Source: Dendrolimus kikuchii (taxonomy: Eukaryota > Arthropoda > Insecta > Lepidoptera > Lasiocampidae). Taken from it: a stretch of DNA of 64,000 bases. The notes below the pieces were generated by a model, which was not told the origin of the DNA, ran no database searches, and worked only from the letters and a program-made list of their open reading frames with translations. The translations under genes and the position numbers were made by a program. Position 1 is the stretch's first letter. Each line of letters begins with the position of its first letter. Positions 31,625-41,970 of the stretch are shown here, one piece after another. The stretch lies in assembly GCA_019925095.2 (NCBI GenBank), contig CM034411.1:13578001-13642000 (forward strand). Reading direction: 5' to 3'.

Positions 31625-32255
31625 TTAAGATATGCCCGCGACTTCGGCCACGCTTTACTTGAAACTCCCGCGGGATTCCCGGGACACAAAGTACGGGTTG
31701 TCGATAAGACCGCCCTTTGTACCCAACTAGACTAATTAATACTAGTTCGTAAGTTTTTATGTAATGGTGTACAATAAAGTGTTATCTATCTATCTATCTA
31801 TCGTAAAGTACCGCAGCATTTAAAAACGAATGTAAGCTATCGTAATAGTGAAAACTGTGTCGGAATAAGTTATTTTATATGCACCCGAACAATTACAAGC
31901 CGCTCCCGGGAAAATTCCCTCAAGATTTCCGGAAGAAAAAATATCACAGATGTTGTTACATAAAATTTGCTATCGATGAGTGAAAAAATCACATTGGGAT
32001 TCGAAACTTTTTTTATATGGCCATTTCACATTATTCCCAGAAAAATTCCCGCGGGATTCCCGAGATAAAAGGGAACGCAGATTTTACGTCCAAGAATTTG
32101 CTGTCGATGTCGATCAGCGAAAACCTCAACAAATAGACAAAACCGCAAACAGGCAAGAAAAAAATCGCATCGTTTATATAGTCTACTCCGATAGGTTTTA
32201 TTTATAGCTTCAATGTACAGACACTGCATGCTTAGAATTTTGTAATATTATAGAT
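31625..32255 (-). mobile_element. Family G copy interrupted by a LINE tail
   Basis: ATGCCCGCGACTTCGGCCACG, CCGCTCCCGGGAAAATTCCC, TTGCTATCGATGAG and TTTTGTAATATTATAG match G. 31693-31805 is foreign (GACCGCCCTTTGTACC...GTACAATAAAGTG plus a TATC tail) and is flanked by AAAGTAC on both sides, a 7-bp target duplication. Confidence 0.6.
31693..31805 (+). mobile_element. LINE 3' tail with TATC repeat
   Basis: CGATAAGACCGCCC and GGTGTACAATAAAGTG followed by (TATC)n. Direct repeats AAAGTAC mark the insertion. Confidence 0.65.
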
Positions 32256-32409
32256 ATGTAATCCTGTGACTACCTAATATTAATCTTATTCTTAGAATGA
32301 TGATGTTCAATTCTTTATTTACGTAATTTGTCCCATACCGTCATATTTTAATTAAACTAGTTTAACTTAATCTGCAATTTTCGCCAGATGGCGTTAGTAT
32401 GCTGTATTT

Positions 32410-32722
32410 TATCCGTGCAGGAACGGAGAAAGAATACAATTTCCTGCGGTCGGGCGGCATGTCGTAAGAGGCGACAAAATAACCCACAGCCAGGTGGTAG
32501 GGTATTTGCCCAACTGGATAGCTACCACCCCTGGTCTAGAGTATGCCGCCATAACAACCTTGAGTTGTGTTCCGGCATTAGTGACCAGGTTCCAGTCTCC
32601 GTTAAGAAAGCAGCAGCGCATTTGTAACACCTTTGGTGTTGCAAATGTCCATAGGCGATGGTAGTCGCTTTCTATCAAGTGGGCCGTCTGCCTGTCTCTT
32701 AACTCCTGCAATAAAAAAAAAT
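32410..32722 (+). mobile_element. SINE S1, near full length
   Basis: CCGTGCAGGAACGGAGAAAG to CCTGCAATAAAAAAAA. Confidence 0.9.
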
Positions 32723-32767
32723 GTGTTTGCAAAATGATATTTTATCAATGAATCAATGATTATTTTT

Positions 32768-33408
32768 TTATTTTATTTAAGTTTATGGCTTGGCAGCTAG
32801 GCCTTTAAGCCAGATCTTAGTTTACAATATAGTTTCTTCATTTGCTTAAGCCTATGCGTAGCGTGTGTTATCCGTGCAGGAACGGAGAAAGAATACAATT
32901 TCCTGCGGCCTGGCGGCCTGTCGTAAGAGGCGACTAAACAACCCACAGCCAGGTGGTAGAGTATTTGCTCGACTGGATGGCGACCACCCCTGGTCTAGAG
33001 TATGCCGCCATAATAACCTTGTGTTGTGTTCCGGCATTAGTGACCAGGTTCCAGTCTGCTTTAAGAGGGCAGCAGCGCATTTGTAGCACCTTTGGTGTTG
33101 CAAATGTCCATAGGCAATGGTAACCGCTTTTCATCAAGTGGGCCGTCTGCCTGTCTGCTGAACTCCAGCAATAAAAAAAAAAAGCACAGCTGAACTGTAG
33201 GTAATCAGCTAGTGCTATTCAACGGAGTTCTTGTGACAACTCAAAAGGCCACATTTGTCTATACAGTTCACATTTCTCACAAAACACATAATTACTACTC
33301 AAAAACTATCAATATCCTACAACTATTGTTCATTTTAGAGTAATTTTACACATTTTTAGAAAATGAAACTGCACAGCACAACATCTCCTTTCACTTCCCG
33401 CCAAAAAC
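32768..33408 (-). repeat. Dispersed repeat family I, split by a SINE
   Basis: 32768-32865 and 33185-33408 together are the inverse of 57985-58305 (shared: GGAGTTCTTGTGACAACTC, CAACATCTCCTTTCA, GGCCTTTAAGCCAGAT). The SINE at 32868-33182 sits between them; 57985-58305 is the uninterrupted form. Confidence 0.7.
32868..33182 (+). mobile_element. SINE S1, full length, nested in family I
   Basis: ATCCGTGCAGGAACGGAG to CAATAAAAAAAAAAA. Very close to the copy at 59625-59938: both have GTAGAGTATTTGCTCGACTG. Confidence 0.92.
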
Positions 33409-33414
33409 TCATCA

Positions 33415-33545
33415 ATCAATAACTCTTTATTGTACACCAATACAAAAAAGAGTTTACAGACTAAAACTATGTCTCATTATGCACAAATGGCGGCTTTATG
33501 GCTAAAAAGCGGTCTCTTCCAGACAACCCCAGGAATGAATTGAGA
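33415..33545 (-). mobile_element. LINE 3' tail, reverse copy
   Basis: CTCTTTATTGTACACCAA, then the inverse of GGTTGTCTGGAAGAGACCGC, the common LINE tail. Confidence 0.65.
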
Positions 33546-33872
33546 TTATGATGACGATGGTGATATACATAATACATAGTAATTTCTTACATTCAAGTAA
33601 TAATAATATAAATGCAGTATATCCGTGGTTGGCGGGAATATATTGATATCTCGACATACATTTTTTTTAAAATTCGTTTAGACGCTTCTTACGCCTGTGT
33701 ATTTATAGGAAAAAAAATTGACGGTCCGAAATATTCATAACTTTTTAAGATTTTTCCTTTGATAATAATAGAATAACACGATTTATCATTACTAGTCATA
33801 CTTTAAAATTGCGCCCCTGTAAAATTGACATTTTGAACATGTCAACATATTCATGCCAGCCACGGATATATA
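33546..33872. other. Unassigned AT-rich sequence
   Basis: No gene or repeat recognised. Confidence 0.5.
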
Positions 33873-34083
33873 CATACATACATACATAAATTCATGCCAG
33901 TTCCCTTGCGGGGTAGGCACGAACAACAGAGCGCCATTCAGGCTTATTCTTACACACCTCACTTGCTTCTTTGACATTCATAACTCTTGTCATGCACGCT
34001 CGTCTGTTCTTAAGGCTCCTGAAATCACCTTCTGCTAGTACACGATCTATTTGTTCATCGAAGGTGTGTCGTGGCCTTCCGGC
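33873..34083 (-). mobile_element. (TATG)n LINE, short reverse copy
   Basis: The tail CATACATACATACATA at the left, then the inverse of the ELA-stop end through GRPRHTF, stopping near CCTTCCGGCC. Confidence 0.85.
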
Positions 34084-34403
34084 CGGCAGTATATATAGAT
34101 GTTCTATATATTAAATAGATATGTACTTATTTATAGATAACACATTTGCACATGATTTTAAATTACTACTTAAAATTCTAAATCTAGCGGCCCGATAGTT
34201 TTACCGTAAAATGCAACATAAATATGTACAGGGTCCCAATTCTGTTATTTCAATTCCTTGGCGTTGCGAAGATACTTCATGTACGATTCTATTGCGATAA
34301 TGTGAAAAAATCGTATTCTACTAAATCTGAAATATCTTCTCGATATTGTTGCGGCAGAATAATAGGGAAATATTCGTATTACCATTAGCGGAACTGGCAT
34401 TAC

Positions 34404-34742
34404 TCATTATATTAATACGTGAAGCAAAAACTTTGTACCCCTTTTTACGAAAATTGCGCGGTTTGATATATAGAGAAGGAGTGCAGAAAGCTGATTTTTT
34501 TTTTAAATTATGCATAAAAATACATTAAATCAATAAAAAAAAAACATTACACACACTACAATATATTTGACACACACACGCATATATACTCTTTTGTTTA
34601 ATGTTAAAGTCAAATTAACAGTGTAGCCTTGGCGAAATCTGTGATTATAGAAGCATAGTCTTTGTCAGCAGAATCCTAATAATGTTCAAACTTATAATTT
34701 AAATTAATTATGGTCTAATTTCGACCACTAGGCGACCACTAG
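34404..34742 (+). mobile_element. Helitron family D with internal deletion
   Basis: TCATTATATTAATACGTGAA to GCGACCACTAG followed by T. The CACACTTATAG segment present in the other copies is missing after GCGCGG. The base before TC is C, not A, so the left end may be altered. Confidence 0.65.
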
Positions 34743-35019
34743 TTGAAATAAATATCTGTAAGTAACCAAAAAATTTAAAATATTTTTTCCTGAGTGTTCG
34801 TTTATAAATATTCATAAAGATACAGTGGCGTGCCTCGGGCACTCCATTGGAATGTTCAAACTTATAATTTAAATTAATTATGGTCTAATTTCGACCACTA
34901 GGCGACCACTAGTTGAAATAAATATCTGTAAGTAACCAAGAATTTTAAATATTTTTTCCTGAGTGTTCGTTTATAAATATTCATAAAGATACAGTGGCGT
35001 GCCTCGGGCACTCCATTGG
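34681..35019. repeat. Recent 170-bp tandem duplication
   Basis: 34681-34850 and 34851-35019 are nearly identical (both start AATGTTCAAACTTATAATTT and end GGCACTCCATTGG), differing by a few A's. The duplicated unit includes the 3' end of Helitron D (CCACTAG) and its flank. Confidence 0.92.
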
Positions 35020-35247
35020 AATTAACAGAATACCAAAATCAAGCAAACCTACGATTGAGACGATATTGTTCGGAGATTTTAAACATGATAGCAATAGCAT
35101 GGAAGAAGTATACTATGATATTATTTTCCCATGGCAATAACAGATTCAATCCCCTGTACATGTTGGTACACTTTACGAAAAAACTAATTCTGTCTGTCTG
35201 TTGAACTTATGCAATAAAAACCTGATGACAATATTTTATTAATATTA

Positions 35248-35448
35248 CTAGCGGCCCGGAGCGGATTCACCCGCAGTCTGTCCCGTTCCCGTGGTATAAA
35301 GCGTCATGTTATATAGCCTATGACACTCCCTGTTAACGTAGCTTTCCAACAATAAAAGAATTTTTTAAATCGGTTTAGTAGATCCCGAGATTATCCCCTA
35401 CAACGTCACAAACTTACAAACTTTACCTCTTTATAATATTAGTACAGA
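35248..35448 (-). mobile_element. Helitron family E, complete
   Basis: CTAG at 35248-35251 before CGGCCCGGAGCGGATTC; 5' end as the inverse of TCTGTACTAATATTATAAAG at 35448; A and T flanks. Confidence 0.8.
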
Positions 35449-36075
35449 TAACTCCGACCGAATCATCTGCTTTAAACGATATTCAGTTTTTTTTTACATC
35501 CTCTTTGACGATATTTGCAGCACGCATTCTGTCAATTCTATGTCAAACGTCATAAGGTTACATTGAAAAGTTTATATTGTCCAAAGCGCTAAGGTTAGAT
35601 TAGAAATAATTTTATATTATGGTTAAGTATTCTTAAATTTTCTAATTATCCTTCACACAACTTACATCTTATCGTTCACGATCATATATAATTATTTCAG
35701 GTACTTTATTTCAATACAACTGTGCCGTTGATAAGTACATAAAACATAGTGCAAAAATAATTCCGAAAATGATTCAAAATATTTTCTTTCAAAATCTATC
35801 TCTTTGTCCAAAAATATGCTACAATTGGATCCGTAGGAAGTCTAAAACGTAATATAAACTAGTTTAAGAAAACCGGATACACAAACATTACATGTCTGTT
35901 TTCTATAGATTTTTTCAATTATTCATATTTCATAAATAAAAAAAAATCGTAACAAAAGTCCCCAAATTTTGGAAAATAAGTCACACTTTTCACCTGACAA
36001 CATCAATCAATTCGATAACCTTGAAAATGTCGAAATTAAATTTCACGTTTTTACAAAGAAATCATGAGAAAAGTG

Positions 36076-36162
36076 TTAAGTTTTCCGATTAAATGACATC
36101 TCATACTTATCCTTTCCCGTTTTAAAATAGTTCCGACACATTTTAATAGCGCAGGCCGGCAT
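36076..36162 (-). pseudogene. THAP-like N-terminal fragment (weak)
   Basis: A frame of 28 codons from ATG at 36162 reads MPACAIKMCRNYF, then KDKYEMSFNRK before a stop. The Cys-x4-Cys and the SFxR spacing resemble the start of THAP domains, but the essential FP, Trp and distal Cys-His are not found downstream and no donor site follows. It could be a relic of a P-element-like or THAP gene, or chance. Confidence 0.2.
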
Positions 36163-36239
36163 AATTTTTTTTTTTGCGAGAGCTCTAACCAGTAAAGTAA
36201 TCGAAACGACACTAACAGGCGTGGGCAGCCATTGAAGCC

Positions 36240-36261
36240 AGTGCACCAATTTTGGTGCACT
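36240..36261. repeat. 22-bp perfect palindrome
   Basis: AGTGCACCAA and TTGGTGCACT flank TT. It is exactly self-complementary except for the central pair. Confidence 0.7.
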
Positions 36262-36709
36262 GTTTTTGGGCCGTTTTTGTGCAATTGATGCGTGATCTAG
36301 ACGTTTATATGATCTAAGGTTTGGAGTAATCGAAGGCTTATATGGTACCTGTTGACAACAAAAGACTCGAACAATATACATTGCTGAAAGGTTTCTTCGA
36401 TATTCATACTTAAAATATACCTTAAAGCAACTTAATATAGTTGATATTCTTTTGACATAAACAAAAAAATCCTGTAAACGAAAGTAAGAGTAGAATTAAA
36501 GTTCGAAACAGTATGACATCAAGCAAAAGTAACTCTTAATCTTTAAGGAACTGAGTACAAAATTGCTTATACAAGAGTTGCGATGTTGTGTTTGATTACG
36601 CTTGGAGGCTGTACTAATGGCTCTCGTTACTCGTAACTTTTGATACTAGTGGTCGGGCAATGGTCGAAATTCAACCATAATTATTTTAAATTATATTAAT
36701 TATAATCTT

Positions 36710-36879
36710 TGACATTCATAACTCTTGTCATGCACGCTCGTCTGTTCTTAAGGCTCCTGACATCACCTTTTGAATGTTAAAGAAGCAAGTGAGGTGTGTA
36801 AGAATAAGCCTAAATGGCGCTCTGTTGTTCATGCCTACCCCGCAAGGGAACTGGAGTGAAGTTATATATGTATGTATGT
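36710..36879. mobile_element. (TATG)n LINE with internal inversion
   Basis: 36710-36770 is the minus-strand piece (inverse of the [16 protein letters not shown] region) and 36771-36879 the plus-strand 3' end with TATG tail. The two meet at the same element position (AATGTCAAAGA). AATTATAATCTT flanks the whole at 36698-36709 and 36880-36891. This is the expected product of twin priming during target-primed reverse transcription. Confidence 0.88.
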
Positions 36880-36942
36880 AATTATAATCTTATTCTTAGA
36901 AAGACGCTGTTTATTTCTCTATTTATTTATTTATTTTTTATT

Positions 36943-37222
36943 GCATGAGTGCTGCAGACAAGCAGATAGCCCACTTGATGGGAAGCAGTTACCATCGCCT
37001 ATGAGCATTTGCAACACCAAAGGTGCTACAAATGCGCTTCTGCTCTCTTAAGGGAGACTGGAAAACAAGTCAAGATTGTTATGGCGGCATACTCTAGACC
37101 ACGGGTGGTAGAAATCCAGTCAGATAAATGCCCTACCACCTAGCTGTGGGTTGTTTTGTCGCCTCTTACGACAAGCCGCCCGGCCGCAGGAAATTGTATT
37201 CTTTCTCCGTTCCTGCACGGAT
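36943..37222 (-). mobile_element. SINE S1, reverse copy
   Basis: TTATTGCATGAGTGCTGCAGAC through CCATCGCCTATGAGCATTTG to the inverse of GTGCAGGAACGGAGAAAGAA. Confidence 0.85.
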
Positions 37223-37574
37223 AAAAGTTGTTTCGTCGATGATCCCATAAGACAGGCGGTTCAGAACCGCTTAGCCTTCGGAGAGACTTTCTGCAAATTC
37301 TACCGTCTGTTGTTGTATAGAAAACGGAGCCCTGCTGTCTGTGTATGTATCCGTGGGTCGCGTGATGATGTGATGGGAATCGGCGGCCGGGAATAGACCG
37401 TCGATTTCCATACAGGGGGAAGATGGAATGAAACAATTAGAGCTAAGACTTCTTCTCTTTAATTCTCCTTTTCAGGGAGCCAGGTAAGTATACAGCACGA
37501 TAGGAACGCTTAAGTAAATACTATTCTTAAAAACTAAGACAAGAGAAAACTACCAGGTCTTAAGCCCTGGACAC
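37223..37574. other. Unassigned, GC-richer sequence
   Basis: Both-strand short ORFs and a GGCGGCCGGGAATAG stretch. It may belong to the LINE fragment that follows, but no domain is recognised. Confidence 0.35.
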
Positions 37575-37851
37575 CTGTTCTGAAACCAACGGACTACTGT
37601 ACATCGGAGAGTGTTCGGAAGAAATGCTTGGTCTGGTGTCAACGCCTTATTTTTACAACCTCACCGTTCGCCAACGACGGGATGTGCCATATTCTGATCT
37701 TCCACGCTCAACTACGCAGCGGTTCTTTAGGATCTGGAGAGACCTACCGAACACTGTTTTCTCTCTGCGCTATGACATGGGGTTCTTTAAGAAGGAAGTT
37801 ATAAAATTTCTTAGAGGTCAGCAGGCGTTAGCGATAGCTCTAGTATTATAA
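37575..37851 (+). mobile_element. LINE C-terminal fragment (Jockey-like)
   Basis: The reading RSTTQRFFRIWRDLPNTVF, then MGFFKKEVIKFLRGQQAL, to a stop. The W-x-x-L-P then F-K pattern is the usual LINE C-terminus. A scrap of S1 (GGTAACCGCTTTCCATCACG) follows at 37856-37930. Confidence 0.65.
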
Positions 37852-37930
37852 ACGTCCATAGACACCGGTAACCGCTTTCCATCACGTGGGCCTTCTGCTT
37901 GTTTGCCTGCTTCAGGCAAAAAAAAAAAGG

Positions 37931-38255
37931 TAGTTATATAAAACTCACAATATTTACACTCTGAGATAATCTATTCTGATCACATAGTAGCAACCTGGAG
38001 GACCAACATTCACTGCGCATGCCTTGATTTCAGGATTTTGAATCCCGTAATATCTCTTTGTCTACAAACGAGGTGCACGTCTCATCAGCCTTCCAAACAT
38101 TATCAAAATATTTTGGATAATCACAAAGTGTAGGTAAGAATAAGTTATATTATACATAGTATACATACATATAAGCACCACATATTCTTAAGTAACTGTG
38201 TGTAAAGTGATATTATATAGAGAATATTAAAAAGTAATTCTTATGCTCCTTCTAC
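37931..38255. other. Unassigned sequence
   Basis: No gene or repeat recognised. Confidence 0.5.
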
Positions 38256-38998
38256 ACCTGGGATAATGTTAGTGTTAGTGACTGTATCCCGCAGATGTAG
38301 CCAAGGGCTTATGCGTTATTTGAGATTCGACATTGTTAATGACATTAAACACTGATAGGTAACTCATGTTTACACTAATGTAGTTATTCGTTAACGCTAT
38401 AAGTATTACGTCCATGCAACACCTGTGACAATACTAGTGTTAGTGACTGTGTCACGCAGAGGTAGCCATAGATTTAATGCGTTATTTGGGATGCGACATT
38501 GTTAATGATATAAAACATTGACAGATATCTCATGTTTACACTAATGTAGTTATTTTTTAATGCCATAAGTTTTATGTCCCTGCAACACCTGGGATAATAC
38601 TAGTGTTAGTGACTGCGCGTCACACAGATGTAACCAAGGGCTTAATGCGATATCTGAGATGCGACATTCTTAATAATGTTAAACATTTTGTCAGGTGGTA
38701 GGGCATTTATCCGACTGGATGGCTACCAACCCTAGTCTAAAGTATGTCGCCATAACAACCTTGAGTTGTGTTCCGGCATTAGTGACCAGGTTCCAGTTTC
38801 CCTTAAGAGAGCAGCAGCGCATTTGTAGCAACTTTGCTGTTGCAAATGTCCATAGGCGATGGTAACCGCTTTCCATCAACTGGGCCGTCTGCCTGTCTGG
38901 TGATCTCCTGCAATAAAAAAAAAACATTGACAGGTAACTCATGCTTACATTATTGTAATTATTCATTAACGCTCGTATTCTCACTCTACTCTATAGTA
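38256..38998 (+). repeat. Three 165-bp tandem units, third split by a SINE
   Basis: Units begin at about 38256, 38421 and 38587 (each with GTGTTAGTGACTG, GATGCGACATT or GATTCGACATT, and ACTCATGTTTACACTAATGT-like blocks). The third is broken at 38693 by a SINE and resumes at 38926 with AACATTGACAGGTAACTCATG. A lone monomer lies at 7262. Confidence 0.85.
38693..38925 (+). mobile_element. SINE S1, 5'-truncated, inside tandem repeat
   Basis: From CAGGTGGTAGGGCATTTATC to CCTGCAATAAAAAAAAA. Confidence 0.88.
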
Positions 38999-39059
38999 TA
39001 TTGTTTCTACCCACTAGTCCTCCTTACCTCAAGTAACGCTTCGAATTTCTGTATGTCTG

Positions 39060-39300
39060 TATGTATGTATGTATCTAGCTCCCACAATTTACGCTCCTCA
39101 AGTAAATACAGAATAAACACACCTGTACATACGTTTTGTATTTACAATAACTCCTTTACCATCCAGGCTGTGCGTCTTTGGAAGCTTGGAGCTACCTATT
39201 GGTCGAAGACAAGCCAAATCCTTACAGTGTTTTAAAAATCAAGTTCAGAAGCATTACTTCTCTATTGTGTATAATAATTTCTAACACTGTTTGTTTCATT
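39060..39300 (+). mobile_element. LINE C-terminal fragment (CR1/Jockey-like)
   Basis: SHNLRSSSKYRINTPVHTF, then NNSFTIQAVRLWKLGA and VFKIKFRSIT-like residues. It is related to 45469-45671. Its 3' UTR continues at 39460-39590, beyond the TA tract. Confidence 0.7.
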
Positions 39301-39309
39301 ATAATATGT

Positions 39310-39312
<3 letters not shown>

Positions 39313-39371
<59 letters not shown>

Positions 39372-39409
39372 GTAAGTATATATATATATATATATATATA
39401 TACTTACAT
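39313..39409. repeat. (TA)n tract with a palindromic centre
   Basis: TA repeats on both sides of ATGTATATATATGTAAGTATA, then CTTACATG. The sequence is nearly self-complementary over about 90 bp. Confidence 0.9.
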
Positions 39410-39459
39410 GTATTGTGTATACTCATCATGTATCATTATTTATAAACTGCACTACCGTC

Positions 39460-39595
39460 AGTATTAAAAACGCATTAATCCTTGCCAAGGGTGATCGCTT
39501 TTTAGCGATAAGGCCGCCTGTTGTACTATCTCCTGTATTTTTTTATTTCTATGTTTTGGTGTACAATAATGTGTTGTCTGTCGCATTTGGACCCT
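39460..39595 (+). mobile_element. LINE 3' tail
   Basis: GGGTGATCGCTTTTTAGCGA, TAAGGCCGCCTGTTGTAC and GGTGTACAATAATGTGTTGTC. Confidence 0.65.
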
Positions 39596-39619
39596 GTCAC
39601 TACCATTAACCTTAACTCA

Positions 39620-40290
39620 GGAATAGCAGACGCCCCCCCCCCTCACCCCCCGCCGCCGTTATGCCGTCGAAATGGGGGTGATACACGCGCACTTACCTCT
39701 CCTCCCGTGGGGCTGTTACAAATCGCCCCACACCATGTGAGTCTGAAGACGCCGGGGGACAGAGAGATGTTCCTCGGCAGTGAATGAGGCCATTGAGCCA
39801 TCGCCTACCAGGGTCAGAGGAGGGGCTAAGCCATATGCCCGTTGCCCTGGCTCGAAGGGCGAAGAACGGAATACCGACGAGTTTTAGTGGGTATCCCTAA
39901 CCGTGGTGTAGCAATAGCATATCTAGTTCTAACTAGAGGTGCTACTGCCATCGCGACTTTGCGAATCGGGTTTTCCCTCGTAAATAAAATTGTACAGCAG
40001 GGGGGCATTACAAAGAACAAAACAATCTTAAGAGAACCAAATCGATTAATATCAAAACGACTCATTGACTATTCAGGTGATCAGGAGGCTGGTGCCTACC
40101 TTGGGCAACGGATCAGTATGGCAATCCAGCGAGGAAGCGTAGCCAGCCTTCTGGGCACCTTACCTATAAAAGACGGTGATCTAGGCTCAGTATTCTACTT
40201 ATAGTCTTGAGGGACTATGGGTAGAATATAATACAAATAACTTTTCTTTTATTGTATTGGATTATTTATAAATTTCTTCAAGTAAGTAGT
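39620..40290 (+). mobile_element. LINE C-terminal region and 3' UTR
   Basis: 40066-40203 reads [37 protein letters not shown] and a stop; 3' UTR fragments of this kind (GGACTATG-GTAGAATA-AATACAAATAA) also occur near 62500. The GC-rich lead (39620-39840) with a C9 run is probably its upstream part. Confidence 0.6.
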
Positions 40291-41459
40291 AGATTTTAGT
40301 AAAATAAAATATTTTTGTTAATAATTAATATTATGTACAGCAATTTAAGATTGAATAGAAGCTTGCCCAACTCCGTGTGCTTTGGCAGATCCTATTTCTC
40401 CTATCCCTCTATTTATCCCCTCTATCCCATCCTAAACGATGGTAACTCGATGTCTTCGCTCCTGGAGCTATAAACTTCTAAAGACAGCAAATATTTTCCA
40501 TTACATGGGTCTTCTGGGTTCGCCAACTTTGCATTAAAAAAAAGATTTCGCAAGTTATAAAAGTCAGAAAGAAGTCGTGAATACACCGTAGTTACAACTT
40601 ATAAATCAAGCTAGTATTACTATAGGTATATATAGATTGTTACTTGCAAAATAGGCGCCATTTTCGACCCTCATTAAAATTTATGACACGTATTGATAGG
40701 TTGTATAAAAACGCATATCAAAATACAGTTTAGCCGGTCTGAATAGGTCTTTTGCTGGATAAATCGACATGTCGTTTTGATACGGGTATGAACGGAAGTA
40801 TTTTTATGACGCGTTTACATATACTTAGAATGTGTGTGACTAGAGGGACTTGAATTTAAAATGCTGTTGGAATTATCACAAAGTTTATTATTAGAAGTAC
40901 ACACTCGTAATTCACAGTTCTAACAAGCACAACCAAATGCAACAACTTTAGACCGTAAAGCAGAAAATTGAAATCACATAAAACAAGGAAGATTCCGAAT
41001 GTACACTTAATAACGATTTCCTTGATCGCAGTTGAAACTCGACTAACCCTGTCTCAATGGTCCGACCTTATATATTCGCAAAATAGACATGAATCCATCT
41101 AGCGACATGCACACCATTCATTGGAATTCTCGGACTTAGCGTAGCTTAATCCGAAACACATGTCTTTTAAGAACTTGCAATGGAATTTCAGCAACAAAAT
41201 GGTTTACGATGTCTTCAATTCGATAGCCGGCCCACAATGACAAAAGGATTAGTGACTAACAATAGTCGGGCGTTATCAATAAGTACTTAGAAAATTAATG
41301 CCAATAAATGACTGTGAATAATGATGGCAAAAAAATAGAGATAATTTAAATAGCAGAGGTAATAAAACATCTACGTGTTTAAGGAGAAGACGAAATCCAT
41401 GCAGGATTCGAAACTTCAGTTGTAGTAATACTTTAGGGAGACTTAAAAGGTGTAACTAC
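40291..41459. other. 1.2-kb stretch without a clear gene
   Basis: Mostly AT-rich; a faint S1 scrap near 40440-40540. No coding region is supported. Confidence 0.45.
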
Positions 41460-41735
41460 CAAATATTTCTTTAAATGTGGCTCTCTACACGTTTCAAAGA
41501 ATCCAAAAAACATAGAGAGACTTGTGGTCATGGAGAAAGTTGAAAGCAAGTTGCCTCGTGGTAGATCTTCAAACAGGTGGATTGACTAGGTTGTTGACCA
41601 ACTGGACACGTCGATTAATTCGGCCCTCCACCTTGTTCAAAACAGAACCCAGTGGAGCAGAGCAATTATTCACTTCCATCAAAGTCACAATCCTCAGCAG
41701 TGAGGGAACGACTTAGAAGAAGAAGAGAAAACATA
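41460..41735 (+). mobile_element. RTE-like LINE C-terminal fragment
   Basis: The reading VEKVESKLPRGRSSNRWID-type residues, an in-frame stop, then VVDQLDTSINSALHLVQNRT and QWSRAIIHF. The GR-S-NRWxD and NRxxW blocks are RTE-like. An AGAAGAAGAAG tail follows. Confidence 0.65.
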
Positions 41736-41848
41736 TTTTTAAAATATATCTTAATTAGTTAATGTTCCTGTTTTTTAATGCAAGTATTTTAAAGAATTTA
41801 TGTTGTAAAGAGTTACCTACCTCTATATATGTCATGAACAATAATTTC

Positions 41849-41958
41849 AATAATGTCAAAGAAGCCAGTGAGGTGTGTAAGAATAAGCCTGAATGGCGCT
41901 CTGATGTTCGTGCCTACTCCGCAAGGGAACTGGCGTGAAGTTATGTATGTATGTATGT
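41849..41958 (+). mobile_element. (TATG)n LINE, 110-bp 3' end
   Basis: Begins AATGTCAAAGAAGCCAGTG and ends in the TATG tail. Exact target duplication AACAATAATTTC at 41837-41848 and 41959-41970. Confidence 0.92.
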
Positions 41959-41970
41959 AACAATAATTTC

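Larger units (their letters stand above)
35449..36695. other. 1.2-kb stretch without a clear gene
   Basis: AT-rich, no recognised repeat copy. It holds a 22-bp palindrome (36240-36261) and a THAP-like short frame (36076-36162). 36640-36695 has a scrap of the ATGGTCGAAATT end of family D. Confidence 0.4.

Noticed and set aside
37140..37436. 98-codon minus-strand ORF
   Set aside because: It overlaps a SINE end and has no recognisable domain.
38256..38998. CRISPR-like array
   Set aside because: The units are contiguous 165-bp repeats without unique spacers, in an insect genome.
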